DNA from: Mycolicibacterium litorale
GTDB lineage: Bacteria > Actinomycetota > Actinomycetes > Mycobacteriales > Mycobacteriaceae
DNA: 64,000 bases
Direction: 5' to 3'
Assembly (NCBI RefSeq): GCF_010731695.1
Contig: NZ_AP022586.1
Location: 3,844,001-3,908,000, forward strand
Part shown: positions 7,472 to 16,582 of the stretch, in pieces
How positions within the stretch are numbered: position 1 is the first letter of the stretch
How the letters are laid out: every line of letters begins with the position of its first letter
Made by a program: the position numbers and the translations under genes
The notes under the pieces: model-generated
The model's database searches: none
Seen by the model: only the letters and a program-made list of their open reading frames with translations
Told to the model about the DNA's origin: nothing

Positions 7472-9271
7472 ATGACCGAACCCCTGGGGTTGTCGATCGG
7501 GATGACGAACCTGGTGGCCGCCCGAGTTGGCCGCCCGCCGGTGATCCGACGAGCCATCCTCACCCTCTTCTCCGACCGGGCTCCGGAAGTCGGTGTGCCC
7601 GCCGAGAACCCGAACCTCGATCAGCCCGGCCTGGTGCTGAGCGGTTTCGTCGACCGGGTCGGCGACCCGGTCCCCATCGTCGCCGCGGACGGTTCCGCCC
7701 ACCGCGGCGAGCTGGTGCTGGCCGAAGCCCTCGACGCGATGGCGCGGGCGGTGGACGGCGGTTCGCCGATCGCGATCGCGGTTCCCGCCCACTGGGGTCC
7801 GGGTTCGGTCGGTGCGTTGCGCGGGGCCCTGCGGGCGCGGCCGAACCTCGCGCCGCACGGGGTGCCCGCCGCGCTGATCCCCGATTCGACGGCCGCGCTG
7901 GCCGCACTGCAGGCCGCGCCCGGACTGCCCGGCCAGGGCGTGGTGGTGCTCGTCGATCTCGGCGGCAGTGGCACCAGCGTGTCGCTCGCCGATGCGGGCG
8001 CCAACCTCGACACCGTGGGCCAGACCGTGCGGTACCCGGAGTTCTCCGGCGATGCGATCGACCAGGCCCTGCTCAACCATGTGCTCGTCGGTATCGCCGA
8101 CGCCGGCAGTGCCGACCCCGCCGGCACTGCAGCGGTCGGATCGCTGGCCCGTCTCCGCGACGAGTGCAGACAGGCCAAGGAACGTCTCTCCGCCGAGACC
8201 GCCACCGCGGTGCCCGTCGAACTGCCGGGGGTGCACTCCGACATCCGGGTGACCCGGCCCGAACTCGAGCAGCTGATCTCCGAACCGCTCGGCGGACTGC
8301 TGAACGCGATCGAAGACACGTTGCAGCGCAACCACATTCCGCCGGCCAACGTGTCGGCGGTCGCTACCGTGGGCGGCGGGGCGGCCATCCCGCTGGTGAC
8401 GCAGCGGCTGTCCGAGCGGTTGCGGGCCCCGGTCGTCACGACCCCGGAGTCGCAGCTCAACGTCGCCGCGGGCGCGGCCCTGGTGGCCAACCAGAGCGCC
8501 GACGCCGACGCCCCGACCGGGATGGCGCCCGCCGCCGACGCCCCGACCGGTCTTGCGCCCGCCGCGTGGGCCGCCGGTGCGGCAGGCCTGGCCGCCGGGG
8601 AGACCGCGGCCGACGGCGCATCGTCGGCGACGTTCCGCGCCCTGGCCTGGTCACAGGACGACGCGCCCGCGGGAGAACCCGTGCCGTACACCGGTGAGGA
8701 CTACGACCCGTCCGCGACCGGAGCCCGTCCGCCGATGGCGTTCGCGTCCGACGACACCGGTTACGGCGCCGCCTACGACGAGGAACCAGGACCGCTGCCC
8801 TGGTACAAGCGGCCGCCGGTGCTGTTCGGTGCGGCCGCCGCGGCGGCGCTACTCGCCGTCGGCGGGTTGGCAGTCACGCTGACCAGCAACGAGGGCGATT
8901 CGTCGCCGGTGACCGAGACGGCGACGACCGTGTCGATGGAACCGTCACCGCAGGCGCCGCCCCCGCCGGTCACGACCGTCACCGTGGGCCCGGACGGCCG
9001 GGCGACCACGACGGTGAGCCAGCCGCCCCCGCCGCCGCCACCGACGACGACGCAGGCCACGACGACCACCACGCAGCCGACCACCACGACGACCACGACC
9101 ACCACCACGGCGACGACGACGACCACGCAGCCGACCACCACGCGCCCGACCACCACACAGCCGACGACCACACAGGCGCCGCCGCCGACCACCACGGTCG
9201 CACCGCCGCCGACGACGGTCGACCCGCCCGACCCGCCGACCTCGATTCCCGTCCCCGACGACGGCGCCTGA
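7472..9271 (+). CDS. Membrane-anchored Hsp70-like protein with Thr/Pro-rich tail
   Basis: This 599-residue protein has an Hsp70/actin-like N-terminal region (about 1-345) with a phosphate motif VDLGGSGTS (161-169) and a second Gly-rich motif near 290 (VGGGAAIP). One transmembrane helix lies at about 448-471. A tail of almost only Thr and Pro follows, probably exported and possibly O-mannosylated. The ATG at 7472 is chosen because it aligns with the start of the paralogue ending at 1825. A GTG three codons earlier (7463) is also possible. It lies 9 bp upstream of iniR, so both are probably one transcript. Known biology would allow a stress-sensing ATPase that talks to IniR; that link is inferred from position. 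Confidence 0.88.
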   Translation: MTEPLGLSIGMTNLVAARVGRPPVIRRAILTLFSDRAPEVGVPAENPNLDQPGLVLSGFVDRVGDPVPIVAADGSAHRGELVLAEALDAMARAVDGGSPIAIAVPAHWGPGSVGALRGALRARPNLAPHGVPAALIPDSTAALAALQAAPGLPGQGVVVLVDLGGSGTSVSLADAGANLDTVGQTVRYPEFSGDAIDQALLNHVLVGIADAGSADPAGTAAVGSLARLRDECRQAKERLSAETATAVPVELPGVHSDIRVTRPELEQLISEPLGGLLNAIEDTLQRNHIPPANVSAVATVGGGAAIPLVTQRLSERLRAPVVTTPESQLNVAAGAALVANQSADADAPTGMAPAADAPTGLAPAAWAAGAAGLAAGETAADGASSATFRALAWSQDDAPAGEPVPYTGEDYDPSATGARPPMAFASDDTGYGAAYDEEPGPLPWYKRPPVLFGAAAAAALLAVGGLAVTLTSNEGDSSPVTETATTVSMEPSPQAPPPPVTTVTVGPDGRATTTVSQPPPPPPPTTTQATTTTTQPTTTTTTTTTTATTTTTQPTTTRPTTTQPTTTQAPPPTTTVAPPPTTVDPPDPPTSIPVPDDGA

Positions 9272-9280
9272 CCCGAAGCG

Positions 9281-11809
9281 ATGACGAGCCCGTCGCCGCA
9301 CCGGCAGGCGGATGTCCCGGCCGCCGCCCGCGAGGTCGTCGCGGCGATCGAAACCGATCCGGCGACGCCGGCGAAGGTGCTGGTCACCGGCGGGATCGGC
9401 ACCGGCAAGTCGACGGTGCTCGCAGCGGTGCGCTCCGCACTGCGGTCCGCGGGCCGTGCGGTGCTGTCCCGCCCGCGGCGACGCGACGATCCTGCGGATG
9501 CGGCGGTCGTCGTCGACGATGCGCACCTGCTCGACGACGCCGAGATCGAACGGCTCACCGACCTGGTGGCCGACTCGGCCGCGACCGTGGTGATCGCTAC
9601 CCAACCGCTGGCCCATCATCCGGCGCTGCGTGCCCTGGTCACCGCACTGGAGCGCGAAAACCCCTCTGTCACACTGGGTTCCGTCCCGCCGGTGGAAGTG
9701 GGCCGGGCAGTCGCCGCGACGCTGGGCGCCGCGCCGGCGCCTGAGGTGGTCCGATTGGTCACGACGGTCACCGCGGGTCTGCCGTTCCTGCTGCGCCCCG
9801 CGCTCGCCGCGGTCGGCGACGGGGCGGCCGCGGTCCGGCAGGCCACCCGCATCGCGCTGAGCGAACGGCTGCGCCGCCTCGACGAACCGCTGCTCGACAC
9901 GCTGCTGGTGGCGTCGCTGAGTCCCGAGCTGGGGCCCGACGACGTCGCCGCGGCGCTGCACATGACCTCCGACGCCGGGCTGGCCGCGGTCGACCGGGCC
10001 CGCGCGAGCGGTCTGCTGGAACCGAGCTACCACCACAGCTTCCTGCGCGCCGTGCACGACGGGATCGCGCAGATCGCCGGCGCCGCGCGCCATCATGACA
10101 TCGAGGTGTCGCTGCTGCGCTCGCAGCTCGAATTGTGCACGTTGACAGCCGATTTGGCGCTGCGCATGGCCGAGCACGGGTTACGCGACGAGCGGCTGGC
10201 CACGGCCCTCGCCGACCTGGCGACGCGCACCGGCGACGATCCGGCCCGCGCGGCGCGGCTGTACCGGGCCGCCGCGGACGCGGGCGCCACCGCGCTGAGC
10301 GCCCGACTCGCCGACGCGCTCGCACTGACCGGGGACTGCAGCACGGCGGGGCGCCTCGCCGACGAACTCCTCACCTCGCCGGATGCCGGCGAGCGTGCCG
10401 CGGCGGTGCGGATCTCGGCGAGCATCGCCATGCACGACGGCAGTGCCACCCAGGCACTCGACCTGTTCCGCTGGCTCGGGCCGTCGTCGGATGCGCTGTT
10501 GAGCGCGGCCGGCACCGTCGCGGCTCTCGCCGCGGGCGACGCGGGCACCGCCAAAGAGCTGTCGCAGACACAATCCGCCGGGCCGCCCACGTCGACCGCG
10601 CGGGCGGCCCGCAGCCTCGCCGAAGGCCTCGTGCTGTCCCTCGATGAGCCCTATCCGGTCGCGGTGGCGCGGTTGGGACAGTCGCTGGGCCCGGAGCAGC
10701 GCCGGGCGGAAGTCACCCCGGATTCCCCGGCGGCGCTGGTGACGCTGGCCGCACTGCACGGTGGCGATCCGGTGCGCGCCCGCAGCGTGATCGGCCGCGC
10801 GGTCCGGGGCGGGGACGAGGATGCGATCTTCGTCACGCATCGGCACCGGTTGCTGCTGGGTTGGACGCACATGCAGGACGGCCAGCTGCAGGCGGCGGCC
10901 GCGAGCGTTCCCCGGGCGGACGCCGGGCTGCACCGGCGGGACGCGCTGTGGGCCACCGCGCTGCAGACCGCGATCGCGCGCCGCAGCGGGGACAGCGGCG
11001 CCATGCAGATGCACTGGTTCTCCGCGATGGAGGTGCTGGCCGAGTACTCCGTTGACCTGTTCGCGCTGCTTCCGCTCGGTGAGCTGTGGGTGGCTGCCGC
11101 GCGGCTGCGTCAGGTCGAGCGGTTGCAGCACACCCTCGACGAGGCGTTCGCGCTCCTTCGTGCGCTGGGCGATCCGGTGCTGTGGTCGGTTCCCCTGCAC
11201 TGGGCGGGCGTGCACGCCGGCATCCTGGCCAACTCCCCTGAGGCGGTCGCACCGCACGGACAGGCGCTGACCGCCGCCAGCCGTGACGAACGCGCACAGA
11301 GCGCGTTCGCGAAAGCGCTGGCCACGGCCGGTCGGACCTGGTTGCGGGTGCTGGCCAACCACGTCGAGGTCGAGGAGGTGACGGCCGCGGCCCGCGCGCT
11401 CGCGCAGTTCGGCCACACCTGGGATGCGACTCGACTGGCGGGTCAGGCGGCGCTGCAGACTCCCGACGCCCGGGTCTCGCAGGCGATGCTCCAGTTGGCG
11501 CGCGACCTCAAGCAGACGGTCGCCGCCCCCGATATCCCGGTGGAGGTGGCGGCGCCCGGCCGGGCCGCGGCCGAACCCGTGCCGGCGCCGGCCCCTGCGC
11601 GACCGGCCTCGGCACAGCTGTCGGAGCGTGAGCGCGAGGTGGCCGAGCTACTGCTGCTGGGCATGCCCTACCGCGACATCGGTGCGCAGCTGTTCATCTC
11701 AGCGAAGACCGTCGAGCACCACGTGGCGCGGATCCGGCGGCGTCTCGGGGCGGAGTCGCGCTCCGAGATGTTGTCGATGTTGCGCGCCCTGCTGGCTCCT
11801 TCGGGCTAG
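9281..11809 (+). CDS. iniR: IniR-type ATPase/LuxR transcriptional regulator
   Basis: This 842-residue protein has an AAA-type ATPase domain at its N-terminus: Walker A GGIGTGKST (37-45) and Walker B VVVDDAH near 77-82. A long alpha-helical middle follows, then a LuxR-type helix-turn-helix at about 779-838 (LSEREREVAELLLLG, SAKTVEHHVARIRRRL). This domain order and the place beside iniB match Rv0339c, the IniR activator of iniBAC reported to respond to trehalose-related signals. It follows the Hsp70-like gene by 9 bp. No sensor domain is recognised in the middle. The assignment rests on architecture plus synteny and is strong. Confidence 0.9.
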   Translation: MTSPSPHRQADVPAAAREVVAAIETDPATPAKVLVTGGIGTGKSTVLAAVRSALRSAGRAVLSRPRRRDDPADAAVVVDDAHLLDDAEIERLTDLVADSAATVVIATQPLAHHPALRALVTALERENPSVTLGSVPPVEVGRAVAATLGAAPAPEVVRLVTTVTAGLPFLLRPALAAVGDGAAAVRQATRIALSERLRRLDEPLLDTLLVASLSPELGPDDVAAALHMTSDAGLAAVDRARASGLLEPSYHHSFLRAVHDGIAQIAGAARHHDIEVSLLRSQLELCTLTADLALRMAEHGLRDERLATALADLATRTGDDPARAARLYRAAADAGATALSARLADALALTGDCSTAGRLADELLTSPDAGERAAAVRISASIAMHDGSATQALDLFRWLGPSSDALLSAAGTVAALAAGDAGTAKELSQTQSAGPPTSTARAARSLAEGLVLSLDEPYPVAVARLGQSLGPEQRRAEVTPDSPAALVTLAALHGGDPVRARSVIGRAVRGGDEDAIFVTHRHRLLLGWTHMQDGQLQAAAASVPRADAGLHRRDALWATALQTAIARRSGDSGAMQMHWFSAMEVLAEYSVDLFALLPLGELWVAAARLRQVERLQHTLDEAFALLRALGDPVLWSVPLHWAGVHAGILANSPEAVAPHGQALTAASRDERAQSAFAKALATAGRTWLRVLANHVEVEEVTAAARALAQFGHTWDATRLAGQAALQTPDARVSQAMLQLARDLKQTVAAPDIPVEVAAPGRAAAEPVPAPAPARPASAQLSEREREVAELLLLGMPYRDIGAQLFISAKTVEHHVARIRRRLGAESRSEMLSMLRALLAPSG

Positions 11810-11880
11810 CGAAATCGGGGGTTAGGGCAGCCTTCGTAGCGGCCCCGGTACCGGTGATGTCACTATGAGCAGGATCGAGC

Positions 11881-11927
11881 CTAAGTTACTGACGGGTAAC
11901 TTAGTCTAAGTTACTGTTGAGTAACTT
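11881..11927. promoter_or_regulatory. Two tandem palindromic operators upstream of etfD
   Basis: The first site (11881-11904) is a perfect inverted repeat, CTAAGTTAC, six bases, GTAACTTAG. The second (11906-11927) has the same left arm, a six-base spacer and GTAACTT. Their centres are 25 bp apart. They end 18 bp before the etfD start codon and flank its ribosome-binding site, so binding would block transcription or initiation. A TetR-family regulator of lipid metabolism is a reasonable guess; none is encoded next to it. Confidence 0.75.
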
Positions 11928-11945
11928 CATACCGGGAGGCCGCTG

Positions 11946-14900
11946 GTGGACACGCAGATTCTCATCCGACTCATCGTCGGGTTGCTGATGACCGGCATCG
12001 TGATCGCCCTCGCCGCAAAACGCGTGCTGTGGCTGACGAAGCTCATCCGGTCGGGCCAGCCCACCAGCGAGGCCAACAACCGCAAGGACAACCTCGGCAA
12101 GCGCATCACGACCCAGTTCGAGGAAGTCTTCGGACAGACGCGTCTGCTGCGCTGGTCGATCCCCGGCATCGCGCACTTCTTCACGATGTGGGGCTTCTTC
12201 ATCCTCGCGTCGGTGTACCTCGAGGCCTACGGCCTGCTGTTCGACCACGATTTCCACATCCCGATCGTCGGCACCTGGGATGCGCTGGGCTTCCTGCAGG
12301 ACTTCTTCGCCGTCGCGGTGCTGCTCGGCATCATCACCTTCGCAATCATCCGCGTGATGCAGGAGCCCAAACAGCACGGCCGCGACTCGCGCTTCTACGG
12401 CTCCCACACCGGTGGCGCATGGCTGATCCTGTTCATGATCTTCAACGTCATCTGGACCTACGCGCTGGTCCGCGGCGCCGCCGCCGACGTCGGCAACCTG
12501 CCGTACGGCAACGGCGCGTTCTTCTCGCACTTCATGGGCTGGGTGCTGAGCCCGCTCGGCCACGACGTCAACGAGTGGGTCGAGACCATCGCGCTGCTGC
12601 TGCACATCGCGGTCATGCTGGTCTTCCTGCTGATCGTGCTGCACTCCAAGCACCTGCACATCGGCCTGGCACCCATCAACGTCACCTTCAAGCGGCTGCC
12701 CAACGGTCTGGGTCCGCTGCTGCCGATGGAGTACAACGGCGAGCCGATCGACTTCGAGGATCCCGCCGAGGACGCGGTGCTGGGGCGCGGAAAGATCGAG
12801 GACTTCACGTGGAAGGGCTACCTCGACATGACGACCTGCACGGAGTGCGGTCGCTGTCAGTCGCAGTGCCCGGCGTGGAACACCGGTAAGCCGCTGTCGC
12901 CCAAGCTCGTGATCATGAACCTGCGCGACCATCTGTTCGCGAAGGCGCCGTACATCCTCGGCGACAAGGAGTCGCCGCTGGAGAACACCCCCGAGGGTGG
13001 TCTCGGCGAGGAACTGCGCGGCGAGAAGGACTCCGAGAAGCACTCGCACGACCACGTCCCCGAGTCCGGCTTCGAGCGGATCATGGGATCGGGCCCCGAG
13101 CAGGCCACCCGTCCGCTCGTCGGCACCGAAGAACAGGGTGGCGTGATCGACCCGGACGTGCTGTGGTCGTGCACCACCTGCGGCGCCTGCGTCGAACAGT
13201 GCCCGGTGGACATCGAGCACATCGACCACATCGTCGACATGCGCCGCTACCAGGTGATGATGGAATCCGAGTTCCCCGGTGAGCTCGGTGTGCTGTTCAA
13301 GAACCTGGAGACCAAGGGCAACCCCTGGGGTCAGAACGCCAAGGACCGCACCAACTGGATCGACGAGGTGGACTTCGACGTGCCGGTCTTCGGCAAGGAC
13401 GTCGACTCCTTCGAGGGTTACGAGTACCTGTTCTGGGTGGGCTGCGCCGGCGCCTACGAGGACCGCGCGAAGAAGACCACCAAGGCCGTCGCCGAACTGC
13501 TCGCGATCGCCGGCGTCAAGTACCTCGTCCTCGGCGAGGGTGAGACCTGCAACGGCGACTCGGCACGCCGCTCGGGCAACGAGTTCCTGTTCCAGCAGCT
13601 CGCCGCGCAGAACGTCGAAACCCTCAACGACCTGTTCGAGGGTGTGGAGCGAGTCGACCGCAAGGTCATCGTCACCTGCCCGCACTGCTTCAACACGCTG
13701 GGCCGCGAGTACCCGCAGGTCGGCGGCAACTACACCGTCCTGCATCACACCCAGCTGCTCAACCGGCTGATCCGCGACAAGAAGCTGGTGCCGGTCTCCC
13801 CCGTCGACGGCGGTGCGGACATCACCTACCACGACCCCTGCTACCTGGGCCGCCACAACAAGGTCTACGAGGCGCCGCGTGAGCTGATCGGCGCGTCCGG
13901 CGCGAAGCTCACCGAGATGCCGCGCCACGCCGACCGCGGTCTGTGCTGCGGCGCGGGCGGTGCGCGGATGTGGATGGAAGAGCACATCGGCAAGCGCGTC
14001 AACCAGGAGCGGGTCGAGGAGGCGCTCGACACCGGGGTGTCGAAGATCGCCACCGGCTGCCCGTTCTGCCGCGTGATGATCACCGACGGTGTCGACGACG
14101 TCGCCGCCACCCGGAACGTGGAGAAGGCCGAGGTCCTCGACGTCGCCCAGCTGCTGCTGGGCTCGCTCGACACGAGCACGGTGACGCTGCCGGAGAAGGG
14201 CACCGCCGCCAAGGAGGCCGAGGAGCGCGCCGCCAAGGCTGCTGCGGCCGCACCCGCTCCGGAGAAGGCACCGGCCGAAGAGCCGGCCGAAAAGCCGGAA
14301 GCCCCGGCCGCCAAGGCGTCGACCGCGACCGAGACCAAACCGGTCACCGGCCTCGGACTCGCGGGAGGTGCGAAGAAGCCGGGCGCGAAGAAGACCGCGG
14401 CCGCCGACGACAAGCCCGCTGCCGCGGCAGCGCCTGCCAAGGGCCTCGGCATCGCCGGTGGCGCCAAGCGCCCCGGCGCCAAGAAGACCGCGGCCGCACC
14501 GGCGGAAGCCAAGGCAGAGACCGCCACGGCGGAGACCACCGAGGCGCCGGCCGCACCCGCGGCGAAGGGTCTCGGCATCGCCGCAGGTGCCAAGCGCCCC
14601 GGCGCCAAGAAGACGGCCGCTGCACCGGCGGAAGCCAAGGCCGAACCCGCGAAGGCAGAAGCGGCGGAGGCACCTGCGGAGGCCAAGCCCGAGCCCGAGG
14701 TCAAGGGTCTGGGTATCGCCGCGGGCGCGCGTCGGCCCGGTGCGAAGAAGGCCGCTCCGAAGGCGTCGCCGAACGAGGGCGCCTCCACGGTCGTCCAACC
14801 CGCCAACGTCGATCCGGATCAAGCCAAGGCCGGAACGGAGGCAGCGGACACCGCCGACTCCGATCTGGGTCTGGAGAGCAAGCCGGAACCCGAGGTGAAG

Positions 14901-15170
14901 GGGCTCGGTATCGCCGCGGGCGCACGTCGCCCGGGTGCGAAGAGGAAGGCCGCCCCCGCGCCGAAGCCGGCCGAGGCCAAGCCGGAGCCCGCAGCGGAGC
15001 CTGCGGCCGAGGTTGAAGCGCCCGCGCCTGAGGCCGAACCGGACGCCACGCCCGAACCGGAAGCCGCGCCGAAAGCCTCCGGCAACGGCGACGCCCGGAT
15101 CGTCGGCGACGAGCCGCCGGTCAAGGGTCTGGGCATCGCCAAGGGTGCCCGTCGCCCCGGAAAGCGGTAA
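11946..15170 (+). CDS. etfD: EtfD, membrane Fe-S oxidoreductase for electron-transfer flavoprotein
   Basis: This 1074-residue protein has several N-terminal membrane helices of the NarI type (about 1-240). Two 4Fe-4S motifs follow, CTECGRCQSQCP (about 298-309) and CTTCGACVEQCP (about 409-420), then two heterodisulfide-reductase-like CCG domains (about 495-745). It corresponds to M. tuberculosis Rv0338c, shown to be the membrane dehydrogenase that takes electrons from EtfBA during fatty-acid beta-oxidation and passes them to the respiratory chain. The GTG start has GGGAGG six bases upstream. The C-terminal 275 residues are an Ala/Pro/Lys-rich extension with six KGLGIA.GA.RPG repeats, making it longer than I remember for M. 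tuberculosis (about 880 residues). Two palindromes control the promoter region. Confidence 0.9.
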   Translation: MDTQILIRLIVGLLMTGIVIALAAKRVLWLTKLIRSGQPTSEANNRKDNLGKRITTQFEEVFGQTRLLRWSIPGIAHFFTMWGFFILASVYLEAYGLLFDHDFHIPIVGTWDALGFLQDFFAVAVLLGIITFAIIRVMQEPKQHGRDSRFYGSHTGGAWLILFMIFNVIWTYALVRGAAADVGNLPYGNGAFFSHFMGWVLSPLGHDVNEWVETIALLLHIAVMLVFLLIVLHSKHLHIGLAPINVTFKRLPNGLGPLLPMEYNGEPIDFEDPAEDAVLGRGKIEDFTWKGYLDMTTCTECGRCQSQCPAWNTGKPLSPKLVIMNLRDHLFAKAPYILGDKESPLENTPEGGLGEELRGEKDSEKHSHDHVPESGFERIMGSGPEQATRPLVGTEEQGGVIDPDVLWSCTTCGACVEQCPVDIEHIDHIVDMRRYQVMMESEFPGELGVLFKNLETKGNPWGQNAKDRTNWIDEVDFDVPVFGKDVDSFEGYEYLFWVGCAGAYEDRAKKTTKAVAELLAIAGVKYLVLGEGETCNGDSARRSGNEFLFQQLAAQNVETLNDLFEGVERVDRKVIVTCPHCFNTLGREYPQVGGNYTVLHHTQLLNRLIRDKKLVPVSPVDGGADITYHDPCYLGRHNKVYEAPRELIGASGAKLTEMPRHADRGLCCGAGGARMWMEEHIGKRVNQERVEEALDTGVSKIATGCPFCRVMITDGVDDVAATRNVEKAEVLDVAQLLLGSLDTSTVTLPEKGTAAKEAEERAAKAAAAAPAPEKAPAEEPAEKPEAPAAKASTATETKPVTGLGLAGGAKKPGAKKTAAADDKPAAAAAPAKGLGIAGGAKRPGAKKTAAAPAEAKAETATAETTEAPAAPAAKGLGIAAGAKRPGAKKTAAAPAEAKAEPAKAEAAEAPAEAKPEPEVKGLGIAAGARRPGAKKAAPKASPNEGASTVVQPANVDPDQAKAGTEAADTADSDLGLESKPEPEVKGLGIAAGARRPGAKRKAAPAPKPAEAKPEPAAEPAAEVEAPAPEAEPDATPEPEAAPKASGNGDARIVGDEPPVKGLGIAKGARRPGKR
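14348..15167 (+). repeat. Six KGLGIA-GA-RPG repeats in the EtfD C-terminal tail
   Basis: Six copies of a motif close to KGLGIAAGAKRPGAKK are spread over residues 801-1074, separated by Ala/Glu/Pro/Lys-rich linkers. Copies 2 and 3 also share the linker TAAAPAEAKAE. The tail is soluble and highly charged, and lies beyond the catalytic domains. Its role is unknown; the copy number probably varies between species. Confidence 0.85.
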
Positions 15171-15221
15171 CCCGCACGCGTACGTCGCGGGTGGCCGCGA
15201 GCCGCGCGAATTTCTAATTGA

Positions 15222-16520
15222 TTGGACGGCAGTGCCACCATGGACGACGTGACCATGCCTCAGACGCCCGCGACCTGGCACGCCGGCGGCCATCAGCAGC
15301 GGCCTCGGACGTTCACGCAGTCGTCGAAGCTGCAGGACGTCCTCTACGAGATCCGCGGGCCGGTACACGAGCACGCCTCGCGGCTCGAGGCCGAGGGCCA
15401 CCGCATCCTCAAGCTCAACATCGGCAACCCGGCGCCGTTCGGCTTCGAGGCACCCGACGTGATCATGCGCGACATGATCGCGGCGCTGCCGACCGCGCAG
15501 GGCTACTCCGACTCCAAGGGCATCGTGAGCGCCCGCCGCGCGGTGTTCACCCGCTACGAGCTGGTCGACGGCTTCCCCCGCTTCGACATCGACGACGTGT
15601 TCCTCGGCAACGGCGCCTCCGAGCTGATCCAGATGACGTTGCAGGCGCTGCTGGACAACGGCGACCAGGTGCTGATTCCGGCCCCGGACTATCCGCTGTG
15701 GACGGCGTGCACCTCGCTGGCCGGTGGCACCCCGGTGCACTACCTGTGCGACGAGACGCAGGGCTGGAATCCCGACGTCGCCGACATCGAGTCGAAGATC
15801 ACCGACCGCACCAAGGCGATCGTGGTGATCAATCCGAACAACCCCACCGGCGCTGTGTACAGCCGGGAAACGCTCGAACAGATCGCCGAACTGGCGCGCA
15901 AGCACCAGCTGCTGCTGCTGGCCGACGAGATCTACGACAAGATCCTCTACGACGACGCCAAGCACATCTCGCTGGCGTCGGTGGCGCCCGACGTGCTCAC
16001 CTTGACGTTCAACGGGCTGTCGAAGGCCTACCGGGTGGCGGGTTACCGGTCGGGTTGGCTGGTGATCACCGGCCCGAAGGAGCATGCCAGCAGCTTCATC
16101 GAGGGCATCAGTCTGCTGGCCAATATGCGGCTGTGCCCGAATGTGCCTGCGCAGCACGCCATTCAGGTCGCACTCGGCGGCCACCAGAGCATCGACGATC
16201 TGGTGCTGCCCGGCGGGCGGCTGCTCGAACAGCGCGACGTGGCGTGGGAGAAGCTCAACGGCATCCCCGGGGTCTCGTGCGTGAAGCCGGCCGGTGCGCT
16301 GTACGCGTTCCCGCGGCTGGACCCCGAGGTCTACGACATCCACGACGACGAACAGTTGGTGCTCGACCTGCTCCTGCAGGAGAAGATCCTGGTCGTGCAG
16401 GGCACCGGGTTCAATTGGCCCACACCGGATCACCTGCGCATCGTGACGCTGCCGTGGGCCCGTGACCTGGCCGCCGCCATCGAGCGGCTCGGCAACTTCC
16501 TGGTCAGCTACCGGCAGTAG
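15222..16520 (+). CDS. Pyridoxal-phosphate aminotransferase (AlaT/AspC-like, Rv0337c type)
   Basis: This 432-residue class I/II aminotransferase has NPNNPTG near residue 206 and the PLP lysine in NGLSKAYRVAGYRSGW (Lys268 with this start). It strongly resembles Rv0337c, annotated as an aspartate or alanine aminotransferase. The expected reaction is transfer between alanine or aspartate and 2-oxoglutarate. The listed start is a TTG at 15222; it gives the same distance to the conserved region as M. tuberculosis Rv0337c as I remember it. ATGs at 15240 and 15255 are alternatives, and no strong ribosome-binding site decides. It follows etfD by 51 bp on the same strand, as in M. tuberculosis. The exact substrate is not fixed by sequence. 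Confidence 0.9.
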   Translation: MDGSATMDDVTMPQTPATWHAGGHQQRPRTFTQSSKLQDVLYEIRGPVHEHASRLEAEGHRILKLNIGNPAPFGFEAPDVIMRDMIAALPTAQGYSDSKGIVSARRAVFTRYELVDGFPRFDIDDVFLGNGASELIQMTLQALLDNGDQVLIPAPDYPLWTACTSLAGGTPVHYLCDETQGWNPDVADIESKITDRTKAIVVINPNNPTGAVYSRETLEQIAELARKHQLLLLADEIYDKILYDDAKHISLASVAPDVLTLTFNGLSKAYRVAGYRSGWLVITGPKEHASSFIEGISLLANMRLCPNVPAQHAIQVALGGHQSIDDLVLPGGRLLEQRDVAWEKLNGIPGVSCVKPAGALYAFPRLDPEVYDIHDDEQLVLDLLLQEKILVVQGTGFNWPTPDHLRIVTLPWARDLAAAIERLGNFLVSYRQ

Positions 16521-16582
16521 CCGGACGGCGTCGCCGCCGAAGGGTGCGAGTGGCCCGCGGGCCGGACCTCTACCCTGGCCGG

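Noticed and set aside
9000..9230. ACC/ACG-rich repeat tract
   Set aside because: It is coding sequence for the Thr/Pro-rich tail of the Hsp70-like protein.
11822..11840. TTAGGGCAGCCT resembling the IdeR-box-like site at 37837
   Set aside because: Only the left half is present; the right CCTAA arm is missing, so it is not called.
11901..16433. Very long minus-strand open frame (1510 codons) opposite etfD and the aminotransferase
   Set aside because: It is the antisense shadow of high-GC codons; its product is rich in Arg, Val, Gly and His without domains, while both plus-strand genes are clear.
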